DNA of 64,000 nucleotides from Ruegeria arenilitoris (GCF_013035425.1 NZ_WQHX01000002.1:62001-126000), one strand, 5' to 3'; numbered from the stretch's first letter, positions 1 through 9,469 are shown. Notes: generated from the sequence alone by a model not told the origin. A program made the numbers and translations.

Positions 1-716
1 AATGTGTTGGTTGGACTCAAGCTTTGGGTCGAGCGGCACAAAATTCTGCCGTCCGGGGAATGCCAATTTTTATGGGTGGAGACCACGCTCTGTCTATGGG
101 AACCGTCTCGGGGATGGCAGCGTACGCCAGCAAGATTGGGCGACCCTTGTTTGTGTTGTGGCTTGATGCGCACAGTGATTTCCACACCCCCGACAGCACC
201 AGCAGCGGCAATCTGCACGGCACACCCGTAGCTTATTTCACGGGGCAGTCAGGTTTTGAAGCCTTCCCTGCCCCTGCCGTACCTGTCCCCACTGACCGTG
301 TTGGTATGATCGGACTTCGATCCGTCGATCTGGAAGAACGAACCATTCTGGAACAGGCGCGCGCAATGCTGGCGGATATGCGCACAATAGATGAGCATGG
401 GATAAAAGCCCCCTTGATCGCCTTTCTTGACAAAGTTCGTACGGCAAATGGCATCTTGCACGTTTCACTGGACGTTGACTTTTTAGACCCTGCCATAGCG
501 CCAGCCGTCGGGACCACCGTACCCGGAGGCGCAACGGAACGCGAAGCGCATCTGGTCATGGAGCTACTACACGAAAGCGGTCTGGTGTGTTCGCTGGACC
601 TTGTCGAGTTGAACCCGTTTCTCGATGAACGCGGTCGTACCGCAAAACTGATGGTCGACTTGGCAGCCTCACTTATGGGTCGCCGGATCTTTGATCGCCC
701 GACCCGGAGTTTCTGA
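1..716 (+). CDS. rocF: Arginase, 5' end cut by window edge
   Basis: Hydrolyses arginine to ornithine and urea in the cytoplasm. The ureohydrolase Mn-binding motifs are visible: GGDHALSMG, DAHSDFHTP and SLDVDFLDP, with a late Glu in the LVELNPFLD stretch. The frame is open from base 3, so the N-terminus lies outside the window; 237 residues remain of a family that is usually about 300. Its TGA overlaps the ATG of ctlX by one base (TGATG), so the two are probably co-translated. Next come ctlX and ornithine cyclodeaminase, so the cluster channels arginine and citrulline through ornithine to proline. Agmatinase is the main alternative family, but the context favours arginase. Confidence 0.93.
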   Translation, partial: CVGWTQALGRAAQNSAVRGMPIFMGGDHALSMGTVSGMAAYASKIGRPLFVLWLDAHSDFHTPDSTSSGNLHGTPVAYFTGQSGFEAFPAPAVPVPTDRVGMIGLRSVDLEERTILEQARAMLADMRTIDEHGIKAPLIAFLDKVRTANGILHVSLDVDFLDPAIAPAVGTTVPGGATEREAHLVMELLHESGLVCSLDLVELNPFLDERGRTAKLMVDLAASLMGRRIFDRPTRSF

Positions 717-1636
717 TGCACTCGCTTCAATCACCGTCCGCAGTTGTTATGATCCGACCTCATGCATTTGCTTCCAATCCTGAAACCAGCCACGACAACG
801 CGTTTCAAACTCTGGCGCAAACATCATCACAGGCAACTTCCTCTACTGCCTTGCAGGAACATGACGAGGCTGTGTACCAGTTGAGAGCTGCTGGCATCAC
901 TGTTCACGTTTTCGATGATCATGGAAATCTTGATACGCCAGACAGTGTTTTTCCCAACAATTGGTTCTCAACACATCCTGGCGGCCATGTGGCTATCTAT
1001 CCAATGTTCGCGCCATCTCGCCGACGTGAACGGCGCGATGACGTAATCAAGCTGCTCAAACAAGAATACCGCGTTCAGGATGTGATTGATTACTCTGGTT
1101 TGGAACAGGACAACCTTGCGTTAGAAGGTACTGGCGCAATGGTTTTGGACCATGTCGGTCGCATTGCTTACACAGTTAAATCCAACCGTGCGGACCCTGT
1201 TTTGCTAGAAAGGTTTTGCACGCATTTCAACTATGAACCCATTGCTTTCCAAGCCAAGGACTCAGCCGGGCGCGACGTTTACCATACCAATGTTTTGATG
1301 GGCATCGGCACTAAATACGCGCTGATTTGTCTAGATATGATCCCGGACCAAGAACGACGGGCCACCGTTCGGGCAAGGCTTGAGGAATCTGGTCGCAAAA
1401 TCGTCGAACTTTCGCACGCGCAAATCGCAGAATTTGCAGGCAATGCCATCGAACTTAATGGGAAAAATGGTTTGGTTCTTGCCTTGTCCAGCAGAGCCTT
1501 GTTGTCACTTACGCCCGAGCAGCTCTCGATCATTGAAAACAGCGCAAGACCGCTTCCGTTGTCCGTGCCAACAATCGAAACCGCCGGCGGTTCCGTTCGC
1601 TGCATGATCGCAGGCATCCACCTTTCCCGCCGATAG
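716..1636 (+). CDS. ctlX: Citrulline utilization hydrolase CtlX (amidinotransferase/DDAH fold)
   Basis: A 306-residue guanidine-modifying enzyme of the amidinotransferase/dimethylargininase superfamily. The substrate-side motif SVFPNNWFSTH lies near residue 80, a catalytic-type His is in VYHTNVLMG, and the nucleophile Cys is near the C-terminus in GGSVRCMIAGIHL. CtlX proteins are annotated as citrulline hydrolases, giving ornithine. The start overlaps the arginase stop, and ocd begins 9 bases downstream after an AGGAG site. Position between two ornithine-related enzymes supports an ornithine-yielding role. Dimethylarginine hydrolase remains possible because the fold is shared. Confidence 0.85.
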   Translation: MHSLQSPSAVVMIRPHAFASNPETSHDNAFQTLAQTSSQATSSTALQEHDEAVYQLRAAGITVHVFDDHGNLDTPDSVFPNNWFSTHPGGHVAIYPMFAPSRRRERRDDVIKLLKQEYRVQDVIDYSGLEQDNLALEGTGAMVLDHVGRIAYTVKSNRADPVLLERFCTHFNYEPIAFQAKDSAGRDVYHTNVLMGIGTKYALICLDMIPDQERRATVRARLEESGRKIVELSHAQIAEFAGNAIELNGKNGLVLALSSRALLSLTPEQLSIIENSARPLPLSVPTIETAGGSVRCMIAGIHLSRR

Positions 1637-1645
1637 GAGTCAAAT

Positions 1646-2686
1646 ATGCAACCTTCCGATAAGGCTCTTGTCCCCTTTGTCTCCGTAGACAACATGATGC
1701 GGTTGGTACACCACATCGGTGTCGAAAAAATGATCATCGAGCTTGCCGCCGTGATTGAAGCGGATTTCAAACGCTGGGAAAGCTTTGACAAAACGCCCCG
1801 GATTCCCGCCCATTCGCCCCATGGCGTGATCGAACTTATGCCGACTTCCGATGGCGAAGCATATGGTTTCAAATACGTCAACGGCCATCCCAAAAACACA
1901 TCCGAGGGCTTACAAACCGTAACAGCCTTTGGCCTACTGGCTGACGTTTACACTGGTTATCCTACTCTGCTGACAGAGATGACAATTTTGACCGCATTAC
2001 GAACGGCAGCCACCTCTGCGCTAGTTGGCAGCTACCTGGCTCCTACAAATGCAAAAACCATGGCCATGATCGGCAATGGCGCCCAATCCGAATTTCAATG
2101 TCTAGCATTCAAGGCAATGTGCGGCATAGACACGGTGCGCCTTTATGACATTGATCCGAATGCGACCGTGAAATGTGCTGCAAACTTAAGCGGCAAGGGT
2201 CTCTCAGTGATATCGTGCAAGACACCCGAGGATGCTATTGAAGGTGCGCAGATCATCACCACCTGCACAGCGGATAAGAAATACGCCACAATTCTAACAG
2301 ACAACATGGTTGGCCCAGGGGTTCATATCAACGCTATCGGTGGAGACTGCCCAGGCAAGACCGAACTGCACAAAGACATTCTTCTACGGTCGGACATTTT
2401 TGTGGAGTACCCAGAGCAGACCCGCATCGAAGGTGAGATTCAGGCATTGGATGACGACTATCCGGTAACCGAGATGTGGCAAGTCATGGCAGGACAGTCG
2501 AAAGGCCGCACAGATGACCGCCAAATTACCCTGTTCGACAGCGTCGGATTCGCGATCGAAGATTTCTCGGCCCTGCGCTACGTCAAACAGGCAATAGACG
2601 GAACGGAGTTCTTTGAACCTTTGGACATGCTGGCCGACCCCGACGATCCTCGCGATTTGTTTGGCATGGTAATGCGAGCTGTCTGA
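1646..2686 (+). CDS. ocd: Ornithine cyclodeaminase
   Basis: NAD-dependent conversion of ornithine to proline with release of ammonia. The 346-residue length is typical of the mu-crystallin/Ocd family. The Rossmann motif MIGNGAQSEFQ is near residue 140, followed by a dinucleotide-binding acidic turn (YDID) and the conserved NAIGGDCPGKTEL segment. The ATG is preceded by AGGAG eight bases upstream. It is the last gene of the arginase-ctlX-ocd operon and converges on the TRAP transporter genes. Related tauropine or alanine dehydrogenases of the same family are less likely given the neighbours. Confidence 0.92.
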   Translation: MQPSDKALVPFVSVDNMMRLVHHIGVEKMIIELAAVIEADFKRWESFDKTPRIPAHSPHGVIELMPTSDGEAYGFKYVNGHPKNTSEGLQTVTAFGLLADVYTGYPTLLTEMTILTALRTAATSALVGSYLAPTNAKTMAMIGNGAQSEFQCLAFKAMCGIDTVRLYDIDPNATVKCAANLSGKGLSVISCKTPEDAIEGAQIITTCTADKKYATILTDNMVGPGVHINAIGGDCPGKTELHKDILLRSDIFVEYPEQTRIEGEIQALDDDYPVTEMWQVMAGQSKGRTDDRQITLFDSVGFAIEDFSALRYVKQAIDGTEFFEPLDMLADPDDPRDLFGMVMRAV

Positions 2687-2727
2687 TCTAGCAGAAACCG
2701 CTACTTTGTTATCTCGTCAAACGCTGT

Positions 2728-2766
2728 GCCTCCTGCGCGAGGCTCTTACAGACCAAGAATTTGGTC
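2728..2766. terminator. Two small hairpins between convergent ocd and dctM
   Basis: GCCTC/GAGGC (2728-2743) and GACCAA/TTGGTC (2751-2766) lie back to back in the 135-base gap between two convergent genes. Neither is followed by a strong T-tract, so a role as bidirectional terminator is only a guess. Confidence 0.3.
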
Positions 2767-2821
2767 CAATCCAATCTGGCGACTTTTTTGATAGACGCCT
2801 GACTTCGTGTGCTTTCTCTAA

Positions 2822-4225
2822 CTAGCCTGCGAGCGACGGGAGATAGAGCACGATGCCAGGGAAAGCGACGAGCAACGCTATTGTAACGGCATCCGCAATA
2901 AAGAAAGGCGTCACGCCTTTAAAAACGTCCTGAACGCTAAGGTCGGGACGAACGCCAGCCACAACAAAACAGTTGAGACCTATCGGCGGCGTGATCAAGC
3001 AGAACTCGGCCATTTTCACAACCAGTATACCAAACCAGATCGCACACATCGGTCCTGACATGCCAAAAGTGCTGTCTGCGGCACTTACCGCTTCACCTCC
3101 ATTTAGGGCCATAACTGCGGGGTAAACAACGGGCAGTGTAAGCAGCAGCATCCCGATTGCATCCATGAACATGCCCAACACTGCATAAGCCAACAGTATG
3201 CATATCAGAATCAGCATCGGCGACATCTCTAACGACGTGATCCAATCCGAGAATGCGCCCGGCAGATCAGCGAAGCCTAGAAACCGGACGTAGATGAGCA
3301 CGCCCCAAATTATGGCGAAAATCATAGCCGTTAACTTTGCGGTCTCAAGAAGGGCAGATTTGAACTCTTGCCACCGCATACCGTGGATCAAAGCGAAACA
3401 GAACACGATGAAGGCACCGATCGCTCCGCCTTCGGTTGGAGTGCCCCACGCATCTTCGCCAAACGGGTTGTATACGAAACAAATTATGATCAGGATCACG
3501 GCGACGATTGGCAGTGCTCCGGGCAACGCCGCAAGACGTTGTTTCCAGGTAAATCCGGTCACAGGAGGACCCACGGTTTTGAAAATCACAGCTATGCCCA
3601 CGATCAACAAGCCGTAGATTACCGCCGAGAATGCACCTGGTATAAAGCCGGCGAGCAACAATTTTCCCACGTCCTGCTCGACAATAATGGCATAGATCAC
3701 AAGTATCGCAGAGGGTGGAATAAGCGAAGCCAGCGTCCCACCTGCTGCGACAACGCCTGCGGCGAAACGTTTGTTGTAGCCGACAGATAACATCTCGGGG
3801 ATAGCTATACGCGCAAATACTGCGGACGTGGCGACAGATGCCCCTGAAACAGCCGCAAATCCTGCGGTGGCAAATACAGTAGATACGGCTAGTCCGCCCG
3901 GGACCCAGGCGACCCAACGTTTCGCCGCCTCAAACAACGCGCGAGTAAGTCCGGCGTAATAAGCGAGGTAACCGATAAGGATAAATGTCGGGATCAAGCT
4001 GAGCGTGTGAGAAGCGACCTTGGAATGTGGTACTTGCCCCGCCGTTTTCACAGCCACGGTCAGAGCCTTGCCAAAACGTTCTGGATCATAGCCGAACTTT
4101 GCCCAAAAAATCCAGATTAGTCCGACAAGCCCCGCCAGAGCCGCAGCAAAAGCCACACGCATCCCCGTGACCACCAGGACCAACAGACCACCCGTGACCC
4201 AAAGCCCGATATCTATCGTGTCCAT
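2822..4225 (-). CDS. dctM: TRAP transporter large permease (DctM type)
   Basis: A 467-residue, very hydrophobic inner-membrane protein with about 12 membrane segments, typical of the DctM subunit that carries out sodium-driven import. GGTLASLIPPSAILVIYAI is a characteristic DctM segment, as is the late PPIGLNCFVVAG. It starts 3 bases after the dctQ stop. The substrate is unknown; proximity to arginine/ornithine genes is suggestive, but the two sets are convergent and need not be linked. Confidence 0.92.
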   Translation of the reverse strand: MDTIDIGLWVTGGLLVLVVTGMRVAFAAALAGLVGLIWIFWAKFGYDPERFGKALTVAVKTAGQVPHSKVASHTLSLIPTFILIGYLAYYAGLTRALFEAAKRWVAWVPGGLAVSTVFATAGFAAVSGASVATSAVFARIAIPEMLSVGYNKRFAAGVVAAGGTLASLIPPSAILVIYAIIVEQDVGKLLLAGFIPGAFSAVIYGLLIVGIAVIFKTVGPPVTGFTWKQRLAALPGALPIVAVILIIICFVYNPFGEDAWGTPTEGGAIGAFIVFCFALIHGMRWQEFKSALLETAKLTAMIFAIIWGVLIYVRFLGFADLPGAFSDWITSLEMSPMLILICILLAYAVLGMFMDAIGMLLLTLPVVYPAVMALNGGEAVSAADSTFGMSGPMCAIWFGILVVKMAEFCLITPPIGLNCFVVAGVRPDLSVQDVFKGVTPFFIADAVTIALLVAFPGIVLYLPSLAG

Positions 4226-4228
4226 TAG

Positions 4229-4858
4229 CTACGAGCGCCTTTCAAACTGTTCAGCTTCGGCAGCTGCCTGAGCTGCTATGTCCTGAATCAAGGGCACTGC
4301 AACTGGATGCTCCAGACCCAGAACCAACGCCTTCCCATACCCCCAGATTTGTAAGATCAGACGCAGGCAAAGCACTGAAAAAGCTATCGGAGCCAGAAGC
4401 TTGGCGGGCCAGAGTGGAATGCCGATGTCGATTGAGCTATCGCGGCTCCAAAACGGTGCACTGAAATCAAAGGACCGTTCAAAATGCGACCAGCTGCCCC
4501 AAACGAGGGCAAGCATAAGAAGCAGGATCAGAACAACCGAGATAGTCTCAAACAGCCACAGAGAACGCCCGTGCAATCGTGAGATCACGATATCCATACG
4601 AATATGCCCGCCGTCGCGTTGCACAAATGAAATGCCGAGGAATGCTATCAACGGCATAGCCTGTTCGATCCAGTCAACATAGCCGGGCAGCGGCGCGTTC
4701 AGCGCATTTCGTCCACTGACCGACACAACTGCCAGCACCATAAGGCCAAACACAGCTATACCACTTAGCAGAGCCAGAAATCGTTCAAGCTTCAATAATT
4801 TTTTATCCAGACGGCTTATCAGGCTGCCGTCTTCTAACACCGTTGCCTGTCCCGCCAT
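4229..4858 (-). CDS. dctQ: TRAP transporter small permease (DctQ type)
   Basis: A 209-residue protein with four predicted membrane helices (first around residues 30-50) and an amphipathic N-terminus, as in DctQ, which partners DctM. FLGISFVQRDGGHIRMDIV is the family signature region. The gene lies between dctP and dctM. A strong hairpin separates it from dctP, which is common where the binding protein must be made in excess of the membrane subunits. Confidence 0.9.
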   Translation of the reverse strand: MAGQATVLEDGSLISRLDKKLLKLERFLALLSGIAVFGLMVLAVVSVSGRNALNAPLPGYVDWIEQAMPLIAFLGISFVQRDGGHIRMDIVISRLHGRSLWLFETISVVLILLLMLALVWGSWSHFERSFDFSAPFWSRDSSIDIGIPLWPAKLLAPIAFSVLCLRLILQIWGYGKALVLGLEHPVAVPLIQDIAAQAAAEAEQFERRS

Positions 4859-4883
4859 ATAAGGTGATCCCTCAAGTCCAAGT

Positions 4884-4909
4884 GGCCGGGCGTTAAAAAA
4901 CGCCCGGCC
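4884..4909 (-). promoter_or_regulatory. dctP-dctQ intergenic stem-loop
   Basis: A perfect 11-bp inverted repeat (GGCCGGGCGTT/AACGCCCGGCC) with a 4-base A-rich loop lies just after the dctP stop. No T-tract follows on the minus strand, so it probably protects the dctP transcript or partly attenuates read-through rather than ending transcription. Confidence 0.65.
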
Positions 4910-4916
4910 CTTACGG

Positions 4917-5933
4917 TCAGTTACCGCCGCGTTGCTGTTTCAAGGTCGCTTGAACAAGATCATACAGGTCTTGCGCCGGTAGTCCTTGTGCCGACATATC
5001 AGCAATCCATTGCTCGCGGATTGGATCGGCCGCCTTGGCGCGGAATTCTTCGATCACAGCGTCATCAATGGTTACTTTCGTAACGCCCTTCTCCTCTAGA
5101 ACACTGTCCCATTTTTCAAGCAGGCCAGCGTAATTAGCCAAGTAATGATCAATTGCCTCATCTATAGAGCTATCAAGCGCTTCACGATGTTCAGCCGGCA
5201 ACGCTTCATAAGCATCGATATTGACGACGACGGGACAGTTGACTGTGCCAGGGTTTAAGTTAGCGGTCCACCAATCAGCCTCGTTGATCGTGCCAAATGA
5301 CAAATGCGCGTGCTGCGCAAAAGCAACTGTGTCGACTACACCAGACTCCATAGCGTTAAATGCCTCGGTCGCAGGTACAGAGGTCGGAACGCCGCCAACG
5401 GCTTCGAAAGCTTTCCCGAGCCCTCCTGTCGCGCGGACTCGCATGCCGTCAAACTCGGCAAGTTGATCCCTTGGGTCACCGGTACCAACTAGATTGTACT
5501 GTGGCATTGGCGAGGTCATTAAGATGCGAGCATTCCACTGGGCCATTTCGTCTTTGACTGCTGGGTGGTCATAAACCGCATGGCTGACCGCCACTTCTTC
5601 GTCCAGATTATTCACGCCCAGAAATGGCAACTCCAAAACAGTAATCGCGCGGTTCTTGTCTCGGTGGTAGCCTGCGCAGAACTGCGCCATTTCAAATGCA
5701 CCAATTTCGATGCCATCCAGATTTTCACGCGGTTTGGAAAGCCCACCATAGCTTACGTTGATGGTGAAATCCCCGTTGGTTTTCTCGTTAACCAGTTCAG
5801 CTAATCTCTCCACATGCTCAGTAAAAGCACGCCGCTTGCCCCATACCGAAGCGTTCCATTCGGTGGCTGCGGCCTCTGTAACGAACGCCGTTGCTATGAC
5901 GCCCACGGCAACACCGCTAAACATCCTGTTCAT
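4917..5933 (-). CDS. dctP: TRAP transporter substrate-binding protein (DctP type)
   Basis: A 338-residue periplasmic binding protein that captures the ligand for DctQM. Residues 1-22 form a signal peptide ending in a run of alanines. The mid-protein segment DGMRVRATGGLGKAFEAVGG carries the Arg that usually contacts the ligand carboxylate in DctP proteins, and PATEAFNAMESGVVDTV is the conserved hinge segment. The ATG has a good GGGAGAG site. First gene of a dctP-dctQ-dctM operon. The ligand cannot be named from sequence; an organic acid is expected. Confidence 0.92.
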   Translation of the reverse strand: MNRMFSGVAVGVIATAFVTEAAATEWNASVWGKRRAFTEHVERLAELVNEKTNGDFTINVSYGGLSKPRENLDGIEIGAFEMAQFCAGYHRDKNRAITVLELPFLGVNNLDEEVAVSHAVYDHPAVKDEMAQWNARILMTSPMPQYNLVGTGDPRDQLAEFDGMRVRATGGLGKAFEAVGGVPTSVPATEAFNAMESGVVDTVAFAQHAHLSFGTINEADWWTANLNPGTVNCPVVVNIDAYEALPAEHREALDSSIDEAIDHYLANYAGLLEKWDSVLEEKGVTKVTIDDAVIEEFRAKAADPIREQWIADMSAQGLPAQDLYDLVQATLKQQRGGN

Positions 5934-6331
5934 ATTGGTCTCTCCCTTATGTGCGCCCCTTCTTCGGGACGCTTATATTCGAAGCTAGCGCTTAGTCTGG
6001 AGTCTGCCAACCCCCGCTCGTTTCAGCGTGTTTTCGACCTCATCACCGATCAAGAGTCAGTCAAGATTGGACGGCCGAGTCAACAGAACGCAAAATTCAT
6101 GACATCTACCTCATTGTTTTTTATTGTTTTTTAGAATATTTCTATGATTTTTTTACAAAATTGACTTAAATCAAAAAACTTGTTTACAAACTAATCCAAG
6201 GATTACCGCAATTTATTTATTTATTTTCACAATCCCGTATTATTCGAGTAGGGGAGAAACGGCTCGACATTGCCTGATCGGCGGGCAAAATCGAACCGAT
6301 ATATTCCAAATCAGAGGGAGGAGCCTCAGAA
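5934..6331. promoter_or_regulatory. Divergent AT-rich promoter region between dctP and acs
   Basis: 398 bases without a gene. The stretch 6100-6240 is markedly AT-rich with long T and A runs and no start signals, in contrast to the flanking genes. It must hold the promoters of both the TRAP operon and acs. A dyad resembling an FNR/FixK box is at 6161-6174. Two TTTACAAA-type words (around 6151 and 6183) flank it, with no assigned role. Confidence 0.6.
6161..6174. promoter_or_regulatory. Candidate FNR/CRP-family box upstream of acs
   Basis: TTGACTTAAATCAA differs by one base from the FNR-family consensus TTGAT-N4-ATCAA. It lies about 158 bases before the acs start and 228 bases before dctP on the other strand. 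The AT-rich surroundings raise the chance of a coincidental match. Confidence 0.4.
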
Positions 6332-8296
6332 ATGAACACCGCTGCCCAGGCAGATGCCAAGACCTATCCGCCATCCGCAGAAACTATTGCGCGCGCGCAT
6401 GTCAATGCCGAACAGTATGCAAATATGTACGCTGCATCCGTGAGTGACCCCGCGACTTTTTGGGGAGAACACGGCAAACGGATCGATTGGATCAAACCAT
6501 ATACTCAAGTCAAAGACGTCAACTATGACTTCGGGTCGGTAAAGATCAACTGGTATGCCGACGGCACATTGAACGTTTCGGCCAATTGCCTGGACCGCCA
6601 CTTGGAAACCCGCGGTGATCAGACAGCGATAATTTGGGAGCCAGACGATCCCAATGACGCATCCCAGCACATAACCTACGCTGAGTTGCACCGCCGCACC
6701 TGCAGGATGGCTAACATCTTGGAATCGCTTGGTGTTCGCAAAGGTGATCGTGTTGTCATCTATCTTCCCATGATACCAGAAGCAGCATATGCAATGCTGG
6801 CTTGTGCCCGAATTGGCGCAATACATTCGATCGTTTTTGCCGGTTTTTCACCCGATGCACTGGCTGCTCGGGTCAACGGTTGCGACGCAAAAGTTGTCAT
6901 AACTGCGGACGAAGCTCCTCGCGGGGGGCGCAAGACTCCTTTAAAATCGAATGCGGACGCTGCATTGCTGCACTGCAAGGACAGTGTGAAATGCCTTGTG
7001 GTCAAACGGACAGGCGGGCAGACGACTTGGATCGATGGCCGGGACTACGACTATAACGAAATGGCTCTGGAGGCTGACGACTATAGCGCTCCGGCTGAAA
7101 TGAACGCCGAAGATCCGTTGTTCATTCTATATACGTCCGGTTCAACTGGTCAGCCAAAGGGTGTTGTGCACACCACAGGCGGATACTTGGTTTACGCATC
7201 CCTTACACACGAAATCACATTTGATTACCAGGAAGGTGATGTCTACTGGTGCACGGCAGACGTAGGTTGGGTTACTGGACACAGTTATATCGTCTATGGC
7301 CCACTGGCCAACGGCGCAACGACGTTGATGTTCGAAGGGGTCCCGACTTTTCCCGACGCGTCACGGTTCTGGCAAGTTTGTGAAAAACACAAGGTAAATC
7401 AATTCTATACGGCTCCAACCGCAATTCGAGCCCTGATGGGACAAGGGAACGAATTTGTCGAAAAGTGCGACCTGAGCGACCTCAAGGTTTTGGGCACCGT
7501 CGGTGAACCTATCAACCCTGAAGCCTGGAATTGGTACAATGAGGTCGTTGGTAAAGGGAACTGCCCGATCGTAGATACCTGGTGGCAGACCGAAACCGGC
7601 GGTCACCTGATGACCCCCCTGCCCGGTGCACACGCGATGAAGCCCGGCTCGGCCATGAAACCATTTTTTGGCATCGTGCCCGTCGTTCTGGACCCGCAAT
7701 CCGGCGTCGAGATCAGCGGAAATGGCGTCGAAGGAGTGTTGTGCATTAAAGATAGCTGGCCCGGACAAATGCGCACCGTCTGGGGTGATCATGAGCGGTT
7801 CGAAAAAACCTACTTCTCGGACTACAAAGGTTACTACTTTACAGGAGATGGGTGCCGTCGGGACGAAGACGGTGATTACTGGATCACTGGCCGCGTTGAT
7901 GACGTAATCAACGTCTCAGGCCACCGCATGGGCACGGCCGAGGTAGAAAGCGCGCTGGTTGCACATGCCGCCGTTGCCGAGGCTGCAGTCGTTGGCTACC
8001 CACATGAAATTAAAGGACAAGGCATCTATTGTTACGTCACTTTGATGAATGATCGAGAGCCAAGTGATGAGCTTCTGAAAGAACTTCGCACTTGGGTGCG
8101 AACCGAGATAGGTCCGATAGCCAGCCCGGACGTTATTCAATGGGCCCCAGGCCTTCCCAAGACCCGTTCAGGTAAGATCATGCGCCGCATCCTGCGGAAG
8201 ATTGCCGAAAACGACTTTGGCTCGCTTGGCGACACTTCGACCCTCGCTGATCCGTCGGTTGTCGAGGACCTTATCGAAAACAGGGCAAGCAAGTGA
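6332..8296 (+). CDS. acs: Acetyl-CoA synthetase
   Basis: Activates acetate to acetyl-CoA through acetyl-AMP, releasing AMP and pyrophosphate. The 654-residue length matches the family. The adenylate-forming core [11 protein letters not shown] lies near residue 267, the GEPINPEAW and [10 protein letters not shown] motifs are in the middle, and the C-terminal acetylatable Lys sits in [14 protein letters not shown] strong GGGAGGAG site precedes the ATG. Adenylate kinase follows after 7 bases, which would recycle the AMP, and a symporter pair lies further downstream, consistent with an acetate scavenging block. Confidence 0.97.
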   Translation: MNTAAQADAKTYPPSAETIARAHVNAEQYANMYAASVSDPATFWGEHGKRIDWIKPYTQVKDVNYDFGSVKINWYADGTLNVSANCLDRHLETRGDQTAIIWEPDDPNDASQHITYAELHRRTCRMANILESLGVRKGDRVVIYLPMIPEAAYAMLACARIGAIHSIVFAGFSPDALAARVNGCDAKVVITADEAPRGGRKTPLKSNADAALLHCKDSVKCLVVKRTGGQTTWIDGRDYDYNEMALEADDYSAPAEMNAEDPLFILYTSGSTGQPKGVVHTTGGYLVYASLTHEITFDYQEGDVYWCTADVGWVTGHSYIVYGPLANGATTLMFEGVPTFPDASRFWQVCEKHKVNQFYTAPTAIRALMGQGNEFVEKCDLSDLKVLGTVGEPINPEAWNWYNEVVGKGNCPIVDTWWQTETGGHLMTPLPGAHAMKPGSAMKPFFGIVPVVLDPQSGVEISGNGVEGVLCIKDSWPGQMRTVWGDHERFEKTYFSDYKGYYFTGDGCRRDEDGDYWITGRVDDVINVSGHRMGTAEVESALVAHAAVAEAAVVGYPHEIKGQGIYCYVTLMNDREPSDELLKELRTWVRTEIGPIASPDVIQWAPGLPKTRSGKIMRRILRKIAENDFGSLGDTSTLADPSVVEDLIENRASK

Positions 8297-8303
8297 GGGC
8301 GCG

Positions 8304-8987
8304 ATGGAAGCTGCTGCGACCATAACACCGGCCGTTCTCATCCTTCTCGGCCCTCCGGGTGCCGGGAAGGGAACACAGGCGCGAATGCTCGAAGCCGAAT
8401 TCGGGCTGGTGCAACTCAGCACCGGTGATCTGCTGCGTGCGGCTGTTGCTGCGGGAACTGAGGCTGGAAAAGCAGCGAAGGCCGTTATGGAGGCTGGCGA
8501 GCTTGTAAGCGACGAGATTGTTATCGCAATTCTGCGCGACCGCCTGGCAGAACCGGATTGCGCCAAGGGCGTCATTCTAGACGGTTTCCCTCGCACCACG
8601 ATTCAAGCCCAAGCACTGGATCAGTTGCTGTCGGAAACCGGACAGAAAATTAGTGCAGCTATCAGTCTGGAAGTCGATGATGCCGAAATGGTTACGCGTA
8701 TCTCGGGTCGCTACACCTGCAGTATGTGCGGAGAAGGCTACCACGACACATTCAAGGCCCCGGTCATCGAAGGTACGTGCGACAAATGCGGCCACGCAGA
8801 ATTCACGCGCCGTGCCGATGACAATGCAGAGACCGTCGCGTCACGTCTTGCAGCGTATCACGAGCAGACGGCGCCGTTGATCAGTTATTACCAAGATCAT
8901 GGCGTTCTGAAAGGCCTGAACGCCATGGGAAATATCGAAGAAATCGCCGGCAATCTCAAAGGGATAGTGAGCAACGCGATGAACTGA
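8304..8987 (+). CDS. adk: Adenylate kinase with Cys4 LID
   Basis: Phosphotransfer AMP + ATP to 2 ADP. The 227-residue protein has a P-loop GPPGAGKG at about residues 15-22, the AMP-binding LSTGDLLRA, DGFPRT, and a LID with two CxxC pairs (CSMC and CDKC), which in this family bind zinc or a disulfide. I chose the ATG at 8304, 7 bases after the acs stop; reading further upstream would run inside acs. It sits directly behind the AMP-producing acs rather than in a ribosomal operon, so it may be a dedicated second copy. The N-terminus is about 10 residues longer than usual. Confidence 0.95.
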   Translation: MEAAATITPAVLILLGPPGAGKGTQARMLEAEFGLVQLSTGDLLRAAVAAGTEAGKAAKAVMEAGELVSDEIVIAILRDRLAEPDCAKGVILDGFPRTTIQAQALDQLLSETGQKISAAISLEVDDAEMVTRISGRYTCSMCGEGYHDTFKAPVIEGTCDKCGHAEFTRRADDNAETVASRLAAYHEQTAPLISYYQDHGVLKGLNAMGNIEEIAGNLKGIVSNAMN

Positions 8988-8988
8988 G

Positions 8989-9140
8989 GGAATAACGCCC
9001 GCCCTGAATGAGGGCCGAATTCCTAAACGAATACTTCAACGGGACCGCCTCGGCGGATCGGAGAAGTTATTCCTGATGCCGGTCAGCAACCGGCACAACG
9101 AAATGCGGCCCCGCGCGTAAGAGTTTGAGACGCGGGCCGC
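8989..9140 (+). ncRNA. Highly structured spacer between adk and the DUF4212 gene
   Basis: Four nested or consecutive stems can be drawn. An outer 8-bp pair GGAATAAC (8989-8996)/GTTATTCC (9066-9073) encloses hairpins at 9001-9015 and 9045-9056. It is followed by a 7-bp stem TGCCGGT/ACCGGCA (9077-9095) and a stem GCGGCCC/GGGCCGC extended by three pairs (9105-9140). The last stem ends just before the ribosome site of the next gene. This could be an mRNA leader, a processing or attenuation element, or a riboswitch-like RNA. No known class was recognised. Confidence 0.45.
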
Positions 9141-9169
9141 CCAAGGAGGAAGCGAAGGAGGAACCCGCA

Positions 9170-9454
9170 ATGGCGGATCAATCAACAAACTCCGCGCAGA
9201 GTGCCGAAGCTGACAAGGGCTATTGGCAGGCAAATCTGCGTCTCATTTACATCAGCCTCGCAATATGGGCGCTGGTTTCGTTTGGATTCGGCATACTGCT
9301 GCGTCCGTTGCTGTCCGGCATTGCCGTGGGCGGCACCGATCTGGGCTTTTGGTTCGCCCAACAGGGTTCGATCCTGGTCTTTCTGGTGCTGATCTTCAAC
9401 TACGCCTGGCGCATGAACAAACTCGACGCCGAACATGGCGTTGAAGAAGAATAA
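9170..9454 (+). CDS. DUF4212 small membrane subunit of sodium symporter
   Basis: A 94-residue protein with two membrane helices (about residues 25-47 and 58-80) and charged ends. It matches the DUF4212 family, which is encoded immediately before sodium:solute symporters of the acetate-permease-like group and is thought to act with them. The ATG at 9170 is preceded by two GGAGGA-type sites at 9145-9163. An in-frame start 45 bases upstream would add a charged, unlikely N-terminus. The symporter starts 15 bases after its stop. Confidence 0.88.
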   Translation: MADQSTNSAQSAEADKGYWQANLRLIYISLAIWALVSFGFGILLRPLLSGIAVGGTDLGFWFAQQGSILVFLVLIFNYAWRMNKLDAEHGVEEE

Positions 9455-9469
9455 GGGAGCGTCGGGACA

